Shown here one piece after another: positions 1-8,571 of a stretch of 64,000 nucleotides of DNA; within the stretch, counting starts at the first letter, position 1, and each line of letters begins with the position of its first letter. The notes under the pieces are model-generated. The model ran no database searches, had not been told where the DNA came from, and worked only from the letters and a program-made list of their open reading frames with translations. The DNA comes from Oceanobacillus luteolus. Lineage in GTDB: Bacteria > Bacillota > Bacilli > Bacillales > Amphibacillaceae. Where the stretch lies: assembly GCF_023715655.1 (NCBI RefSeq), contig NZ_JAMBON010000002.1:1-64000 (forward strand), in the 5' to 3' direction. The position numbers were made by a program, and so were the translations under genes.

Positions 1-253
1 GAATTTAAAAAATAGAAGAACCCAAACATTTTAGAGCAATATAGGGTTGATAACGCTAACAAAACACTGGACGAAAACAGTATAAAATAAGGGACTTAAA
101 AAACTCCCACAAGTACTTGACTCAATCGTAAACGGGACTATATTTGCTTCTAAATGTAATCTATATTAAAATTTAAATATTGTAGGAAAATTTACTTATG
201 TGAGGAAAATCACTTGTTTGATGTGAAATATTAGAGAAAAGAGGCGTCATCAA

Positions 254-1426
254 TTGAATATAGGAATAGATAAAATTGGTTTCTTTGCACCACCGTATTA
301 TGTGGATATGACTAAATTGGCGGAAGCAAGAGGGGTAGACCCGGACAAGTTTACCATTGGAATTGGACAAGATGAAATGGCGTTAGCTCCTGTCACACAG
401 GATGCAGTAACTTTAGCGGCTAATGCGGCACTACAGATTATTGATGAGGAAGATAAGGAAAAAATCGATCTTGTCTTATTCGGGACAGAGTCAGGGATTG
501 ATCATTCTAAATCGGCTGCTGTTTATGTTCATAATTTATTAGGATTGAATCCATACGCTCGTTCCGTTGAATTGAAACAGGCTTGCTATAGTGCAACGGC
601 AGGAATTCAGATGGCTAAAGGACATATCGCATTAAATCCAGACAGCAAAGTGTTGGTGATTGGTGCAGATATTGCTAGATATGGACTTGGAACCCCGGGT
701 GAAGCAACCCAAGGTGCTGGCGCGGTTGCTATGGTAATCAGTAAAGATCCGAAGCTGCTGTTGCTTGAAAACGATAGTACGTATTTCACAAATGATATTA
801 TGGATTTCTGGCGCCCGTTATACTCGGAGAACGCTTATGTGGATGGAAAGTTTTCAAACGAACAATATATACTATTTTTCAATAAAGTTTGGGAAAAATA
901 TAAAGAGCGAACAGGTCGTACATTAGCTGATTTTGCTGCTCTATGTTTCCACACTCCGTATACAAAAATGGGATGGAAAGCTTTACGTACAATCCTTGAA
1001 GAAGGTACGGAAGAAGTACAAGAGAAGTTAAAGGCAAACTATCAAACTAGTATCCGTTATAACCGGAGAGTCGGCAATATTTATACAGGATCGCTATATT
1101 TGAGCTTGCTTTCATTATTAGAGGAAAATGATACAATTCAAGCTGGAGAGAAGATTGGTTTATATAGCTACGGTTCGGGAGCTGTTGGTGAATTCTTCAC
1201 TGGAATCCTGCAACCTGACTATAAAAAGTACTTACATATCAATCGACACGAAGAGCTATTTCGTTCCCGAGAAGAAGTCAGCGTGGAAAAATATGAAGAA
1301 ATCTTCCAAAACACGCTGCCTAGTGACGGAGCTTCGATTGAATTAGAAAGTGACAATGACCCATCTCCAATCTATTTATCAGGAATCCAAGATCATAAAC
1401 GAATCTACGTAAACCGTATAAGATAA
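254..1426 (+). CDS. mvaS: hydroxymethylglutaryl-CoA synthase
   Basis: The product condenses acetyl-CoA with acetoacetyl-CoA to HMG-CoA, an early step of the mevalonate route to isoprenoids, in the cytosol. The protein is 390 aa, the usual bacterial length. The catalytic triad is visible at the positions known from staphylococcal MvaS: Glu79 (in FGTESGID), nucleophile Cys111 (in LKQACYSATAG) and His233 (in CFHTPYTKMG). The start is TTG, chosen because an AGAGG Shine-Dalgarno lies just upstream and the family N-terminus (MNIGIDKIGFFAPPYY) begins here. It stands alone; mvaA is not in the window. Many Bacillus use the MEP pathway instead, so a mevalonate gene says something about the genus. Identification is secure. 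Confidence 0.95.
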   Translation: MNIGIDKIGFFAPPYYVDMTKLAEARGVDPDKFTIGIGQDEMALAPVTQDAVTLAANAALQIIDEEDKEKIDLVLFGTESGIDHSKSAAVYVHNLLGLNPYARSVELKQACYSATAGIQMAKGHIALNPDSKVLVIGADIARYGLGTPGEATQGAGAVAMVISKDPKLLLLENDSTYFTNDIMDFWRPLYSENAYVDGKFSNEQYILFFNKVWEKYKERTGRTLADFAALCFHTPYTKMGWKALRTILEEGTEEVQEKLKANYQTSIRYNRRVGNIYTGSLYLSLLSLLEENDTIQAGEKIGLYSYGSGAVGEFFTGILQPDYKKYLHINRHEELFRSREEVSVEKYEEIFQNTLPSDGASIELESDNDPSPIYLSGIQDHKRIYVNRIR

Positions 1427-1430
1427 CAAC

Positions 1431-2094
1431 GAGGTTAGGACAATTCTAATATTACTATACTAAAACACAAACAAAACACCGGTTAAGGGAAGATTTATAC
1501 AGATACAGATATTCTTCTGATGTCCGCAGTCCCGGTCCACCTTCGCTTTCCGCGGGAAGCCCGTGAGCCTCCTCGAGCTAACGCTCTGTGGGGTCTCACT
1601 TCGGCTTCTTCTTCCCGCAGGAGTCTACGGTGGACCGGGACTGCTCCCTGGAGAAATCAAATTAGGCTCTCTGTTTATTTAATAATTGAACAGAGAGCCT
1701 TTGTTTTATCTATTATATATTCATTCTATAAATTCATTTTCTATGATAAAAGAAAAGGGAGCTTCAAAAACTTAGTATGAGACTACTGTAGAACAATAAA
1801 TTCAATACGTTAACATAAATATCAGCATGGAGCAATTCCGCCCCACCGAAGACTCCAGCGGGATATGCAGTGCTGATGAGACCCCGCAGAGCGTTAGCTC
1901 GAGGCAGACTAAGATCGCCACGTCCTGTGGCAACGTCTGCACTAGCACGTCCTGTGCGTCGGAGGCTCATTGCACACCCGCGGAAAGCGAAGGTGGGGCG
2001 GAATTGCGGAATTTAAAGAGAAAGTCCATAAACCTAGATCTTTATTATTGTTTGGATTTTAAGAAATAAGAATAGTCTTGTCTCAGACTCTTCT
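1431..2094. repeat. composite palindromic repeat, copy 1
   Basis: This 664-bp non-coding block follows mvaS and is repeated after uvrA at the same length. It opens with GAGGTTAGGACAA and closes with an imperfect inverted match (TTGTCTCAGACTCTTC). Inside are unit A (1526-1644, ends GCAGTCCCGGTCCACC and its exact complement), an intrinsic terminator hairpin (1664-1708), and unit B (1832-2007, ends GCAATTCCGCCCCACC and its exact complement). Unit B carries a 57-nt insert at 1904-1960. No transposase is present. Its end touches the stop codon of the leftward gene that follows. Such GC-rich palindromes are dispersed in Bacillaceae genomes; the composite reading is mine. Confidence 0.8.
1664..1708 (+). 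terminator. intrinsic terminator inside repeat copy 1
   Basis: A 12-bp stem (AGGCTCTCTGTT at 1664-1675 with its complement at 1689-1700) is followed by a T-rich tract. It probably ends mvaS transcription. The equivalent hairpin exists in repeat copy 2. Confidence 0.75.
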
Positions 2095-2386
2095 ATTGTT
2101 TCTTAAAATGATAACTAACTTCTTTCATTTCATCATTATATTCTATTTGGAAATCATAACCTTTAAAAAACCATTCATCGGATTTTTCGATGAAATAAGT
2201 TATACCATCGATTGTTTCGGTTGCTAATGGATCTGTAGGGGTTCCAACATTAATTCCTACAGAAAAATTATCATGCACTTCCGTCTTACCATAAACTTTT
2301 CCAAAGAAGCGTACGCCATCCCCTTTTTCTAGTCCCATTTCGTCGATATACCAATTATGTGCTTTATCTGATACAGTAATTTTCAT
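2093..2386 (-). CDS. HesB/YneR-like family protein
   Basis: This 97-aa protein starts MKITVSDKAHNWYIDEMGL and contains GVRFFGKVYG, then GINVGTPTDP and GITYFIEKSDEWFF. The pattern matches the short HesB-like (IscA-fold) proteins of Bacillus typified by YneR. The usual IscA cysteines are absent, so an Fe-S scaffold role should not be assumed. The frame stays open further upstream, but family similarity begins at this ATG, so the extra N-terminus is not counted. It is transcribed away from the membrane-protein gene at 2520. Function is unknown. Confidence 0.65.
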   Translation of the reverse strand: MKITVSDKAHNWYIDEMGLEKGDGVRFFGKVYGKTEVHDNFSVGINVGTPTDPLATETIDGITYFIEKSDEWFFKGYDFQIEYNDEMKEVSYHFKKQ

Positions 2387-2519
2387 AGCATTTACAGAGT
2401 TGCCTCTGTAACCTCCTCTCAAGGATTGTATGTTCAGTTTAACATATTCCCGAATGATTGATAAAAATATCGAACCCATAAGATCTTTTCATATTTAACA
2501 TAAATTTCGAGGTGATACG

Positions 2520-2993
2520 ATGAGTCTTTGGTTATATACCAATATTCTGTTGTTTGTTATTGTGATTTTTGATTTGAGCTATCCACTAACACAGCTGCCT
2601 ATACATATTGTTCTTGGATTGTCGGGATTGTTTCTTATCCTTTTCAATTGGAGTAGACATGCTGTTTTTTCGACGATTCGGAATGCGACTGACCGTAAGA
2701 AGAAAATTCGGTTAGCCAATATTTCAAAAAGAGTATATCCGTTTCATCGCTGGGTGGGGAGTACTGCACTCGTACTTATTATATTTCATGCAGGGATTAT
2801 CTTTCATCGCTATGGATACCATTCGGCTAATTTAAAATTATGGAGTGGAATACTAGCAGGTATCGTATTACTTCTAATGGTGCTCTCCGGTTGGCTAAGA
2901 TTGTACTACCCAAGTGTTAAGAAAAGACGAGTCCATATCTATTTAGGACTCCTATTATTTTTTATGGTCGCAATTCACACGAGCATTTTTTAA
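2520..2993 (+). CDS. small multi-pass membrane protein, possibly cytochrome b561/ferric-reductase-like
   Basis: The product is 157 aa with four to five strongly hydrophobic helices (about residues 4-20, 26-42, 78-94, 108-124 and 140-155). Histidines sit in or next to helices (HRWVG, IIFHAGIIFHRYG, HIYLG, AIHTSIF). That layout resembles small b-type haem membrane proteins, but I see no decisive signature. A GAGGTG ribosome site precedes the ATG. It lies directly upstream of a molybdopterin oxidoreductase, so an electron-transfer role at the membrane is a reasonable inference only. Confidence 0.5.
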   Translation: MSLWLYTNILLFVIVIFDLSYPLTQLPIHIVLGLSGLFLILFNWSRHAVFSTIRNATDRKKKIRLANISKRVYPFHRWVGSTALVLIIFHAGIIFHRYGYHSANLKLWSGILAGIVLLLMVLSGWLRLYYPSVKKRRVHIYLGLLLFFMVAIHTSIF

Positions 2994-3112
2994 GTAGTAT
3001 TGGACTGAGGTGAATCCGTTTACATTAAAGAGTTATTGTTATAAAATATAGAAAACTCATAATTATATATGGAACGTGCCATAAAGTCTTATAACCAATA
3101 GGAGGGATTGAT

Positions 3113-5464
3113 TTGGGAAAAACTCAGCATACTGGACCAATGAAGCTTCCAAAAAAACCGGACCCAAGTCTTTGGGTAAGTAAAGTACCTTTTGGATTAG
3201 GGAAGGTGAAACCACATCATATAAGAGATACAATGAAAGTTGTTTGGGAGAATAAGGATAATCTCCCGTATGCTACAAGGATTTTAACGCAAGGGGTTTG
3301 TGATGGATGTGCTTTGGGCGTTTCCGGATTGCAGGATCAGACGTTGAAAGGACCGCATGTATGTACGACAAGGCTGAACGTATTGCGTTTAAACACGATG
3401 CCTGCAATGAAAGAAGAAGTCATTCATCAAGATATCGAGGAGTTACGTAAGTTGAGTAGTACGGAGCTTAGACAGCTGGGACGGATTCCTTATCCACTTA
3501 TTCGCGAACCGGGGGAGTCCCGCTTCAGAAGAATTACATGGGATGATGCATTGGATCGGATTGCGGATAAGATGCGCTCTCTTGATCCAAAACAATTTGG
3601 GTTTTATACGACTTCACGGGGAATTACGAATGAAGTCTATTATACATTAGCGAAGGTATCCCGTTTCTTAGGTACTAATAATATTGATAATGCATCTCGC
3701 ATTTGCCACTCACCATCCAAGACTGCATTAACTCGGTCTGTAGGTGTTGGAGCCTCCACTTGTAACTATAAAGATTGGATTGGGACCGATGTCTTGTTGT
3801 TTTGGGGATCTGTCGCGGCAAATAATCAGCCGGTTTCTACAAAATATATGTATGCCGCTAAGAGAAAAGGAACAAAAATCATCATCATCAATCCTTACCA
3901 TGAACCGGCGATGGACGAATATTGGATACCATCCATTCCGGAATCCGCATTATTTGGAACGAAAATAGCTGATGATGTGTATCAAGTGAATATTGGTGGA
4001 GATATTGCTTTCATGCATGGCATCATGAAACATTGGTTTGAAATGGAAGAAGTCAATCCTGGTTCGGCGCTTGATCATCAATTTATTAATGAGCATGTAA
4101 ATGGTCTAGAGGAATTACGTGAAAAAGTGATGACATATGACTGGAACGTACTGGAAAAATCTTCTGGAATTTCTAAAGAAAGAATGTTTGAACTGGCACA
4201 GTTACTTGCAAAATCAAAATCTGCTGTATTCGTCTGGTCGATGGGGCTGACGCAGCATCGATTCGGTACTGATAATGTGTCACAGGTTGCCAACCTCGCC
4301 CTTTTACGTGGCTTCCTCGGTAGGGAACATTGTGGGTTAATGCCGATTCGCGGTCATTCTGGTGTACAAGGTTCTGGTGAAATGGGAGCGGATCCATTTG
4401 TTCTGCCAGGAGGCGGGATGGACAAAGAAAACCGAGAACGCGTAGAGAAGATATGGGGCTTTCCTATTCCGAAATGGCAAGGTGACATCGTTGGTGTATC
4501 TTTAGAAAATGCATTACTTCCAAAGACGCATGAACGTAAACTATCACTCTACTATCTATCGGGCGGTAATTTTATTGAAACGATGCCGAATCCTGATTTT
4601 GTGAAACGTTGTTTAGAAAATATTGATGTTCGTGTACATCAAGATATTATTTTCAACACGTCCACGTTAGTTGATGCAAAGGAAGCTGTGATTGTTCTGC
4701 CGGCGATGACCAGATATGAACAAAAAGGAGGGGGTACCTCCACTTCGACGGAGCGGATGGTTTATTTTTCTCCTGAAATTAAAGGTCCGCGGATAGAAGA
4801 GGCCAGATGCGAGTGGGAAATTTATGTTGACCTTGCAAAACGTGTAAAGCCAGAAGAAAGTGATTTGATCAACTTCACCTCTGCAGCTGAAATACGAGAG
4901 GAAATTGCAATTGCGGCACCAAATTATGATGGAATCCAGCATTTGAAAAATAGAGGTGATGTCTTCCAGTGGGGGGAAGCATGGTTATGTGAAGGTGGAA
5001 TCTGTCCAACACCGGATGGTAAAGGGAATTTAATACCTGTAGAAATTCCTGAATACAGAAAGCCTGAAGGACATTTTCATGTGACAACGAGGAGAGGCAA
5101 GCAATTCAACTCGATGATCTATGATGACATCGATCCTTTCAATGCTGCTGATCGTGATGATGTTTTAATGAATGAAGAGGATGCTCGCGAGCTTGGTATT
5201 GCTGAAGGGAATCCTGTTGTAGTCTATAACCAGTACGGAATGTATAAGGGTCAGGCAAAATTCGTAAATATAAAGCCAGGCAACGTAGAGCTACATTGGC
5301 CAGAAGGGAATGTCGTTATACCTCAAGGCGTCTATGAAGAGTATGCAGGTATACCAGAATATACAACACAGGTAATTGTTGAGAAAGCCGATAGTTTCTA
5401 TGCCCATAAGGATACAAAGTATGTCGAGAAACGTGTGGAGGAGTTGGAATTAGAACCGAGCTAG
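3113..5464 (+). CDS. FdhF/YdeP-family molybdopterin oxidoreductase
   Basis: This 783-aa protein resembles the alpha subunit of formate dehydrogenases and specifically the YdeP branch. Near the N-terminus is a Cys pair (Cys63/Cys66 in TQGVCDGCALG), then NASRICHSPSKT, then MGLTQHRFGTDNVSQ and MPIRGHSGVQGSGEMG, all typical of the bis-MGD-binding core, and a C-terminal dinucleotide-binding domain. It starts with TTG eight bases after GGAGGG. The next gene, twelve bases on, is fdhD, and cofactor genes moaD, mobA and moaB follow, which supports a molybdenum cofactor. YdeP is linked to acid resistance in E. coli. Whether this enzyme oxidises formate is not shown by the sequence. Confidence 0.85.
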   Translation: MGKTQHTGPMKLPKKPDPSLWVSKVPFGLGKVKPHHIRDTMKVVWENKDNLPYATRILTQGVCDGCALGVSGLQDQTLKGPHVCTTRLNVLRLNTMPAMKEEVIHQDIEELRKLSSTELRQLGRIPYPLIREPGESRFRRITWDDALDRIADKMRSLDPKQFGFYTTSRGITNEVYYTLAKVSRFLGTNNIDNASRICHSPSKTALTRSVGVGASTCNYKDWIGTDVLLFWGSVAANNQPVSTKYMYAAKRKGTKIIIINPYHEPAMDEYWIPSIPESALFGTKIADDVYQVNIGGDIAFMHGIMKHWFEMEEVNPGSALDHQFINEHVNGLEELREKVMTYDWNVLEKSSGISKERMFELAQLLAKSKSAVFVWSMGLTQHRFGTDNVSQVANLALLRGFLGREHCGLMPIRGHSGVQGSGEMGADPFVLPGGGMDKENRERVEKIWGFPIPKWQGDIVGVSLENALLPKTHERKLSLYYLSGGNFIETMPNPDFVKRCLENIDVRVHQDIIFNTSTLVDAKEAVIVLPAMTRYEQKGGGTSTSTERMVYFSPEIKGPRIEEARCEWEIYVDLAKRVKPEESDLINFTSAAEIREEIAIAAPNYDGIQHLKNRGDVFQWGEAWLCEGGICPTPDGKGNLIPVEIPEYRKPEGHFHVTTRRGKQFNSMIYDDIDPFNAADRDDVLMNEEDARELGIAEGNPVVVYNQYGMYKGQAKFVNIKPGNVELHWPEGNVVIPQGVYEEYAGIPEYTTQVIVEKADSFYAHKDTKYVEKRVEELELEPS

Positions 5465-5475
5465 GGAGGGAGCGT

Positions 5476-6288
5476 ATGGATAAATTAGAGAAGGCCGGTT
5501 GGAAAACGATTAAAATCAAAGGCTTGCATCAAGAGAGTGTCCCGGAGGCCATTACTACCGAGTTTCCGTTAACCCTTATGCTTGATGGTCATGAATTTGC
5601 AACGATTGTTTGTTCTCCAAGTGAGTTAGAGGATTTGACCATTGGCTTTCTTGCTTCAGAAGGAATTATTCGGAAAGCGGATGAAATAAAGGAACTTCAA
5701 GTCGACATGTATACTGGTTTTGCTCATATTTCACTCCATCAGCCGGTACAGCCACAGCAATTTGATCATTCCAGTCGGTTTATCGGATCGTGTTGCGGAA
5801 AGAGCCGCCAGTTTTATTTTAAAAGTGATGTCCGAGTTGCAAAAACGGTGACAAGTAAGCTGGAGATAAAGGTATCCGAATGTATCATGCTGATGGAAGA
5901 TTTACTGGACAGCTCGCTAGAATTCCAAAAGACAGGAGGCGTCCACAGTGCGGCTCTGGCAACATCGGATGGGCTTCTATATACCCGGTCCGATATAGGC
6001 CGACATAATGCTCTGGATAAAGTTTTCGGCTCCATGCTCCGTGGGAGGATATCGGCTAAAGAAAAGCTTGTCGTGTTCAGCGGCCGGATTTCATCAGAAG
6101 TTCTGCTCAAAATCTCTAAAATGGGAATTGGTTTAATTCTATCTAAATCGGCTGTTACCGATCTTGCGGTACAATTGGCCAACGACCTCGGAATAACTGT
6201 CATTGGTTTTACCAGAGGTGACAGGATGAATATTTACACCCACTCACATCGCGTTGTTGATTTACATCCGGATTTGCAGACGGATTGA
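5476..6288 (+). CDS. fdhD: formate dehydrogenase accessory sulfurtransferase FdhD
   Basis: FdhD delivers sulfur from a cysteine desulfurase to the Mo-bis-MGD cofactor, a step needed for active formate dehydrogenases. The protein is 270 aa. The conserved cysteine motif is present as GSCCGKSRQ (Cys106/Cys107), and the family blocks GGVHSAAL, DIGRHNALDK and FSGRISSEVLLK are intact. A GGAGGGAG site precedes the ATG and the gene follows the oxidoreductase by 11 bp, so they are probably co-transcribed. This partner strengthens the assignment of the upstream gene as a molybdoenzyme requiring sulfuration. Confidence 0.93.
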   Translation: MDKLEKAGWKTIKIKGLHQESVPEAITTEFPLTLMLDGHEFATIVCSPSELEDLTIGFLASEGIIRKADEIKELQVDMYTGFAHISLHQPVQPQQFDHSSRFIGSCCGKSRQFYFKSDVRVAKTVTSKLEIKVSECIMLMEDLLDSSLEFQKTGGVHSAALATSDGLLYTRSDIGRHNALDKVFGSMLRGRISAKEKLVVFSGRISSEVLLKISKMGIGLILSKSAVTDLAVQLANDLGITVIGFTRGDRMNIYTHSHRVVDLHPDLQTD

Positions 6289-6346
6289 CCGCTATGCTAC
6301 TATTTTTATAGATAATGACGCCAATTGTTTTAAAGGAGGAAGGTCA

Positions 6347-6580
6347 TTGATTAAAGTATTATTATTTGCTGAACTACAAGAAGTTGTCGGTAGACCGAGC
6401 ATCGAAGTTCCGTTACAAAATCTCAGTGTGCAGCAATTAAAGGAGAAACTGCAGCAGGAATACCCTCAACTTAAACTTGGTGGAGTCATGACCGCAGTAA
6501 ATGAAGAATATGCCAAAGAAGCGGACGACATTAAAGCGGGTGATACGGTCGCGTTTATACCTCCTGTCAGCGGTGGGTAA
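6347..6580 (+). CDS. moaD: molybdopterin synthase small subunit MoaD
   Basis: This 77-aa ubiquitin-like protein carries the sulfur as a C-terminal thiocarboxylate for molybdopterin synthesis. The required Gly-Gly C-terminus is present (IPPVSGG). The frame is open upstream to an ATG at 6254, but that would overlap fdhD. The TTG at 6347 sits four bases after an excellent AAAGGAGGAAGG site and gives the family N-terminus (MIKVLLFAELQEVVG), so I use it. MoaE, the large subunit, is not in the window. Confidence 0.9.
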   Translation: MIKVLLFAELQEVVGRPSIEVPLQNLSVQQLKEKLQQEYPQLKLGGVMTAVNEEYAKEADDIKAGDTVAFIPPVSGG

Positions 6581-6602
6581 AAAAGCTTGAAGGAAGAGGA
6601 AA

Positions 6603-7190
6603 ATGAACGAAAACCAAACCGTAGGAATAGTTTTGGCCGGTGGACAGTCGCGCAGATTCGGCAGCCCAAAGTCTTTTGCCGAAAAGGATGGTAAATCTTT
6701 TTATCAATGGTCTATTGATACATTGGTTCCTGTTGTGAATTCCATTGTATTAATAACCAATCGTGAACTTGAAAAGAAATTTATAGACAGAGGAAAGGTG
6801 GCAGTATATACAGATATAGAGCAACATTCTGGTAAAGGTCCACTTGCCGGAATATATACTGCGATGACGAAAAAGCCTGCAACTTGGTATGCAGTAATAC
6901 CAACGGATGTCCCTTTTATGGATAAAAAGGTGTTTGAGCGGTTAGGGAATGACAGGGAGACAGGCAAACAAGCAATCATCCCGATTGTTAATGGCAGATT
7001 GCAGCCTTTAATCGGCTATTATCATGTTTCGTTAAAACCCATCATTGAGAAACTGCTGGAAGCGGATCGACTGAACATGGTGGCATTATTGGATGAAGCT
7101 CAGGTAACCTATGTTCAGTTTGAAGATGAAACACCATTTATCAATATTAATAGATTGGAAGACTACGAACGTTATTTTAGTACGGATTGA
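6603..7190 (+). CDS. mobA: molybdenum cofactor guanylyltransferase
   Basis: MobA transfers GMP from GTP to Mo-molybdopterin, giving the guanine dinucleotide form used by the formate-dehydrogenase family. The 195-aa protein has the nucleotidyltransferase signature LAGGQSRRFGSPK at residues 11-23 and the metal-site block IPTDVPFMD. Its presence next to a bis-MGD-type oxidoreductase fits. It lies 22 bp after moaD and just before moaB in the same orientation. Confidence 0.92.
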   Translation: MNENQTVGIVLAGGQSRRFGSPKSFAEKDGKSFYQWSIDTLVPVVNSIVLITNRELEKKFIDRGKVAVYTDIEQHSGKGPLAGIYTAMTKKPATWYAVIPTDVPFMDKKVFERLGNDRETGKQAIIPIVNGRLQPLIGYYHVSLKPIIEKLLEADRLNMVALLDEAQVTYVQFEDETPFININRLEDYERYFSTD

Positions 7191-7200
7191 GGGGTTAAGT

Positions 7201-7713
7201 ATGCATCATGAACACAAAGAGCTTGCTCCGTCACAAGTGAACTGTGCGGTGCTGACTGTAAGTGACACGCGACATAAAGAAAATGATAAAAGTGGTAAAT
7301 TGATTATCGATTTACTAAAAGAACAAGGTCATCAGGTTTCTTGTTATGAAGTTGTACCTGATGAAGCTGAAATTATAAAAGCTACAGTGAAACTCCTCGT
7401 GAAGAATAATGAGGTGGATGCGATTATTTTAAGCGGCGGCACCGGAATTGCGGCACGTGATGTTACAATTGAAGCCGTCAGCCCTTTTTTCTCAAAAGAA
7501 GTACCGGGTTTCGGAGAATTATTCCGGATGATCAGCTATCAAGAAGATATTGGAAGTGCAAGTATGCTATCTCGGGCCACATGCGGGGTAATTAATCACC
7601 GTCTAGTATTTATTATTCCTGGTTCAACAGGGGCTGTCCGGTTAGCGATGGATAAACTTATCCTTCCTGAAATTGCCCATGGAGTTCACGAACTGAAGAA
7701 AGATTTGGAGTAA
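7201..7713 (+). CDS. moaB: MoaB/MogA-type molybdopterin protein
   Basis: This 170-aa protein of the MoaB/Mog fold acts in adenylylation of molybdopterin before metal insertion. It has the signature ILSGGTGIAARDVTIEAV and the later block STGAVRLAMDKLILPEI. The frame extends upstream into mobA, but the ATG at 7201 follows a GGGG-rich ribosome site and matches the family start (MHHEHKELAPSQVNCAVLT). It closes the rightward cofactor operon and is followed by a terminator. Confidence 0.9.
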   Translation: MHHEHKELAPSQVNCAVLTVSDTRHKENDKSGKLIIDLLKEQGHQVSCYEVVPDEAEIIKATVKLLVKNNEVDAIILSGGTGIAARDVTIEAVSPFFSKEVPGFGELFRMISYQEDIGSASMLSRATCGVINHRLVFIIPGSTGAVRLAMDKLILPEIAHGVHELKKDLE

Positions 7714-7717
7714 TGTA

Positions 7718-7757
7718 TCAAGGCTCGAAGAAAACTTTCTCCGAGCCTTGAGATTTT
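7718..7757. terminator. bidirectional terminator between moaB and moaC
   Basis: A 10-bp inverted repeat (TCAAGGCTCG at 7718-7727 and its complement at 7742-7751) lies between convergent genes, with T-rich sequence downstream on the plus strand. It can serve moaB and the leftward moaC. Confidence 0.75.
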
Positions 7758-7776
7758 TATAGTGAATAATATGTTT

Positions 7777-8262
7777 CTATATTCTTTTATAGTCTCCGCT
7801 CTTTCCGCCGCTTTTTTCAAGCAAGTACGTTTCCCCGATAATGATTCCTTTATCGATTGCTTTGCACATATCATAAACGGTGAGTGCAGCTGTAGTAACA
7901 GCTGTCAAAGCCTCCATTTCCACGCCGGTACTGCCTACAGTTTTTACTTCAGCTTGTATGATCAATTCATACTCACCAGTATTTATAGTGTTCCATTCAA
8001 ACTGGATGGATACTCCACTTATAGGAATGGGATGGCACATTGGAATCAATGTGGATGTTTGTTTCGTACCCATTATTCCTGCTATTTCAGCAACTCCAAG
8101 AACATCTCCTTTTTTGTTTTTCTGCTCTACTATATTTTTATAGATATTCTCTGAGACTATTACACTAGAACGTGCAACAGCCACTCGGCTAGTTGCTTTC
8201 TTATCTGTAATATCTACCATTCTAGCGCGTCCTTGCTCATCAAAATGTGTAAACTCCGACAT
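7777..8262 (-). CDS. moaC: cyclic pyranopterin monophosphate synthase
   Basis: MoaC acts after MoaA in the first stage of molybdopterin synthesis, turning the MoaA product into cyclic pyranopterin monophosphate. The 161-aa protein has the family blocks ARMVDITDK, the MCHPIPI active-site segment, and [11 protein letters not shown] strong GGGGGAGG site precedes the ATG. It is transcribed toward moaB, so all visible cofactor genes lie at one locus although on two strands. Confidence 0.95.
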   Translation of the reverse strand: MSEFTHFDEQGRARMVDITDKKATSRVAVARSSVIVSENIYKNIVEQKNKKGDVLGVAEIAGIMGTKQTSTLIPMCHPIPISGVSIQFEWNTINTGEYELIIQAEVKTVGSTGVEMEALTAVTTAALTVYDMCKAIDKGIIIGETYLLEKSGGKSGDYKRI

Positions 8263-8313
8263 GTTTATCCTCCCCCTTATTTAGAAGTTGCCTCCATGAT
8301 TACTCTCAGTTTA

Positions 8314-8365
8314 ATAAAACAAGTAAGCATTTACAAATAACAATTTCTTTTATAAAACAAGTAAG
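8314..8365. promoter_or_regulatory. paired 14-nt direct repeats in divergent moaC/amidohydrolase region
   Basis: The 309-bp gap between moaC and the amidohydrolase gene contains ATAAAACAAGTAAG twice, at 8314-8327 and 8352-8365, 38 bp apart. Repeated words of this sort upstream of moaC are candidate binding sites for a regulator. A TATAAT at 8535-8540 is a plausible -10 for the rightward gene. I do not recognise a known operator. Confidence 0.4.
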
Positions 8366-8571
8366 ACATTTGAATAAATTGCGTGTAATTGGCTTGCGGA
8401 ATGACCGCTGTTAATACCGTGCAGAAAGTCTTGGACTTTATTCTGATTTAACAAAATTAACACGCTTTTTCATGGATAAAGATTTGTTTATTTTTTCCAT
8501 AGATAAAGGAAAATCATTAATTACAAATTTATGTTATAATCGAAAAATATAATTAGTTGGGAGGGTAAATT

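Noticed and set aside
173-370. A 65-codon leftward frame at the left edge
   Set aside because: It overlaps the mvaS start on the opposite strand and has no ribosome site. Nothing else in 1-253 is recognisable.
1520-2069. Rightward and leftward frames inside the composite repeats (also 16302-16956)
   Set aside because: They run through palindromes that are repeated elsewhere, with Arg/Ser-rich low-complexity products typical of GC-rich non-coding repeats.
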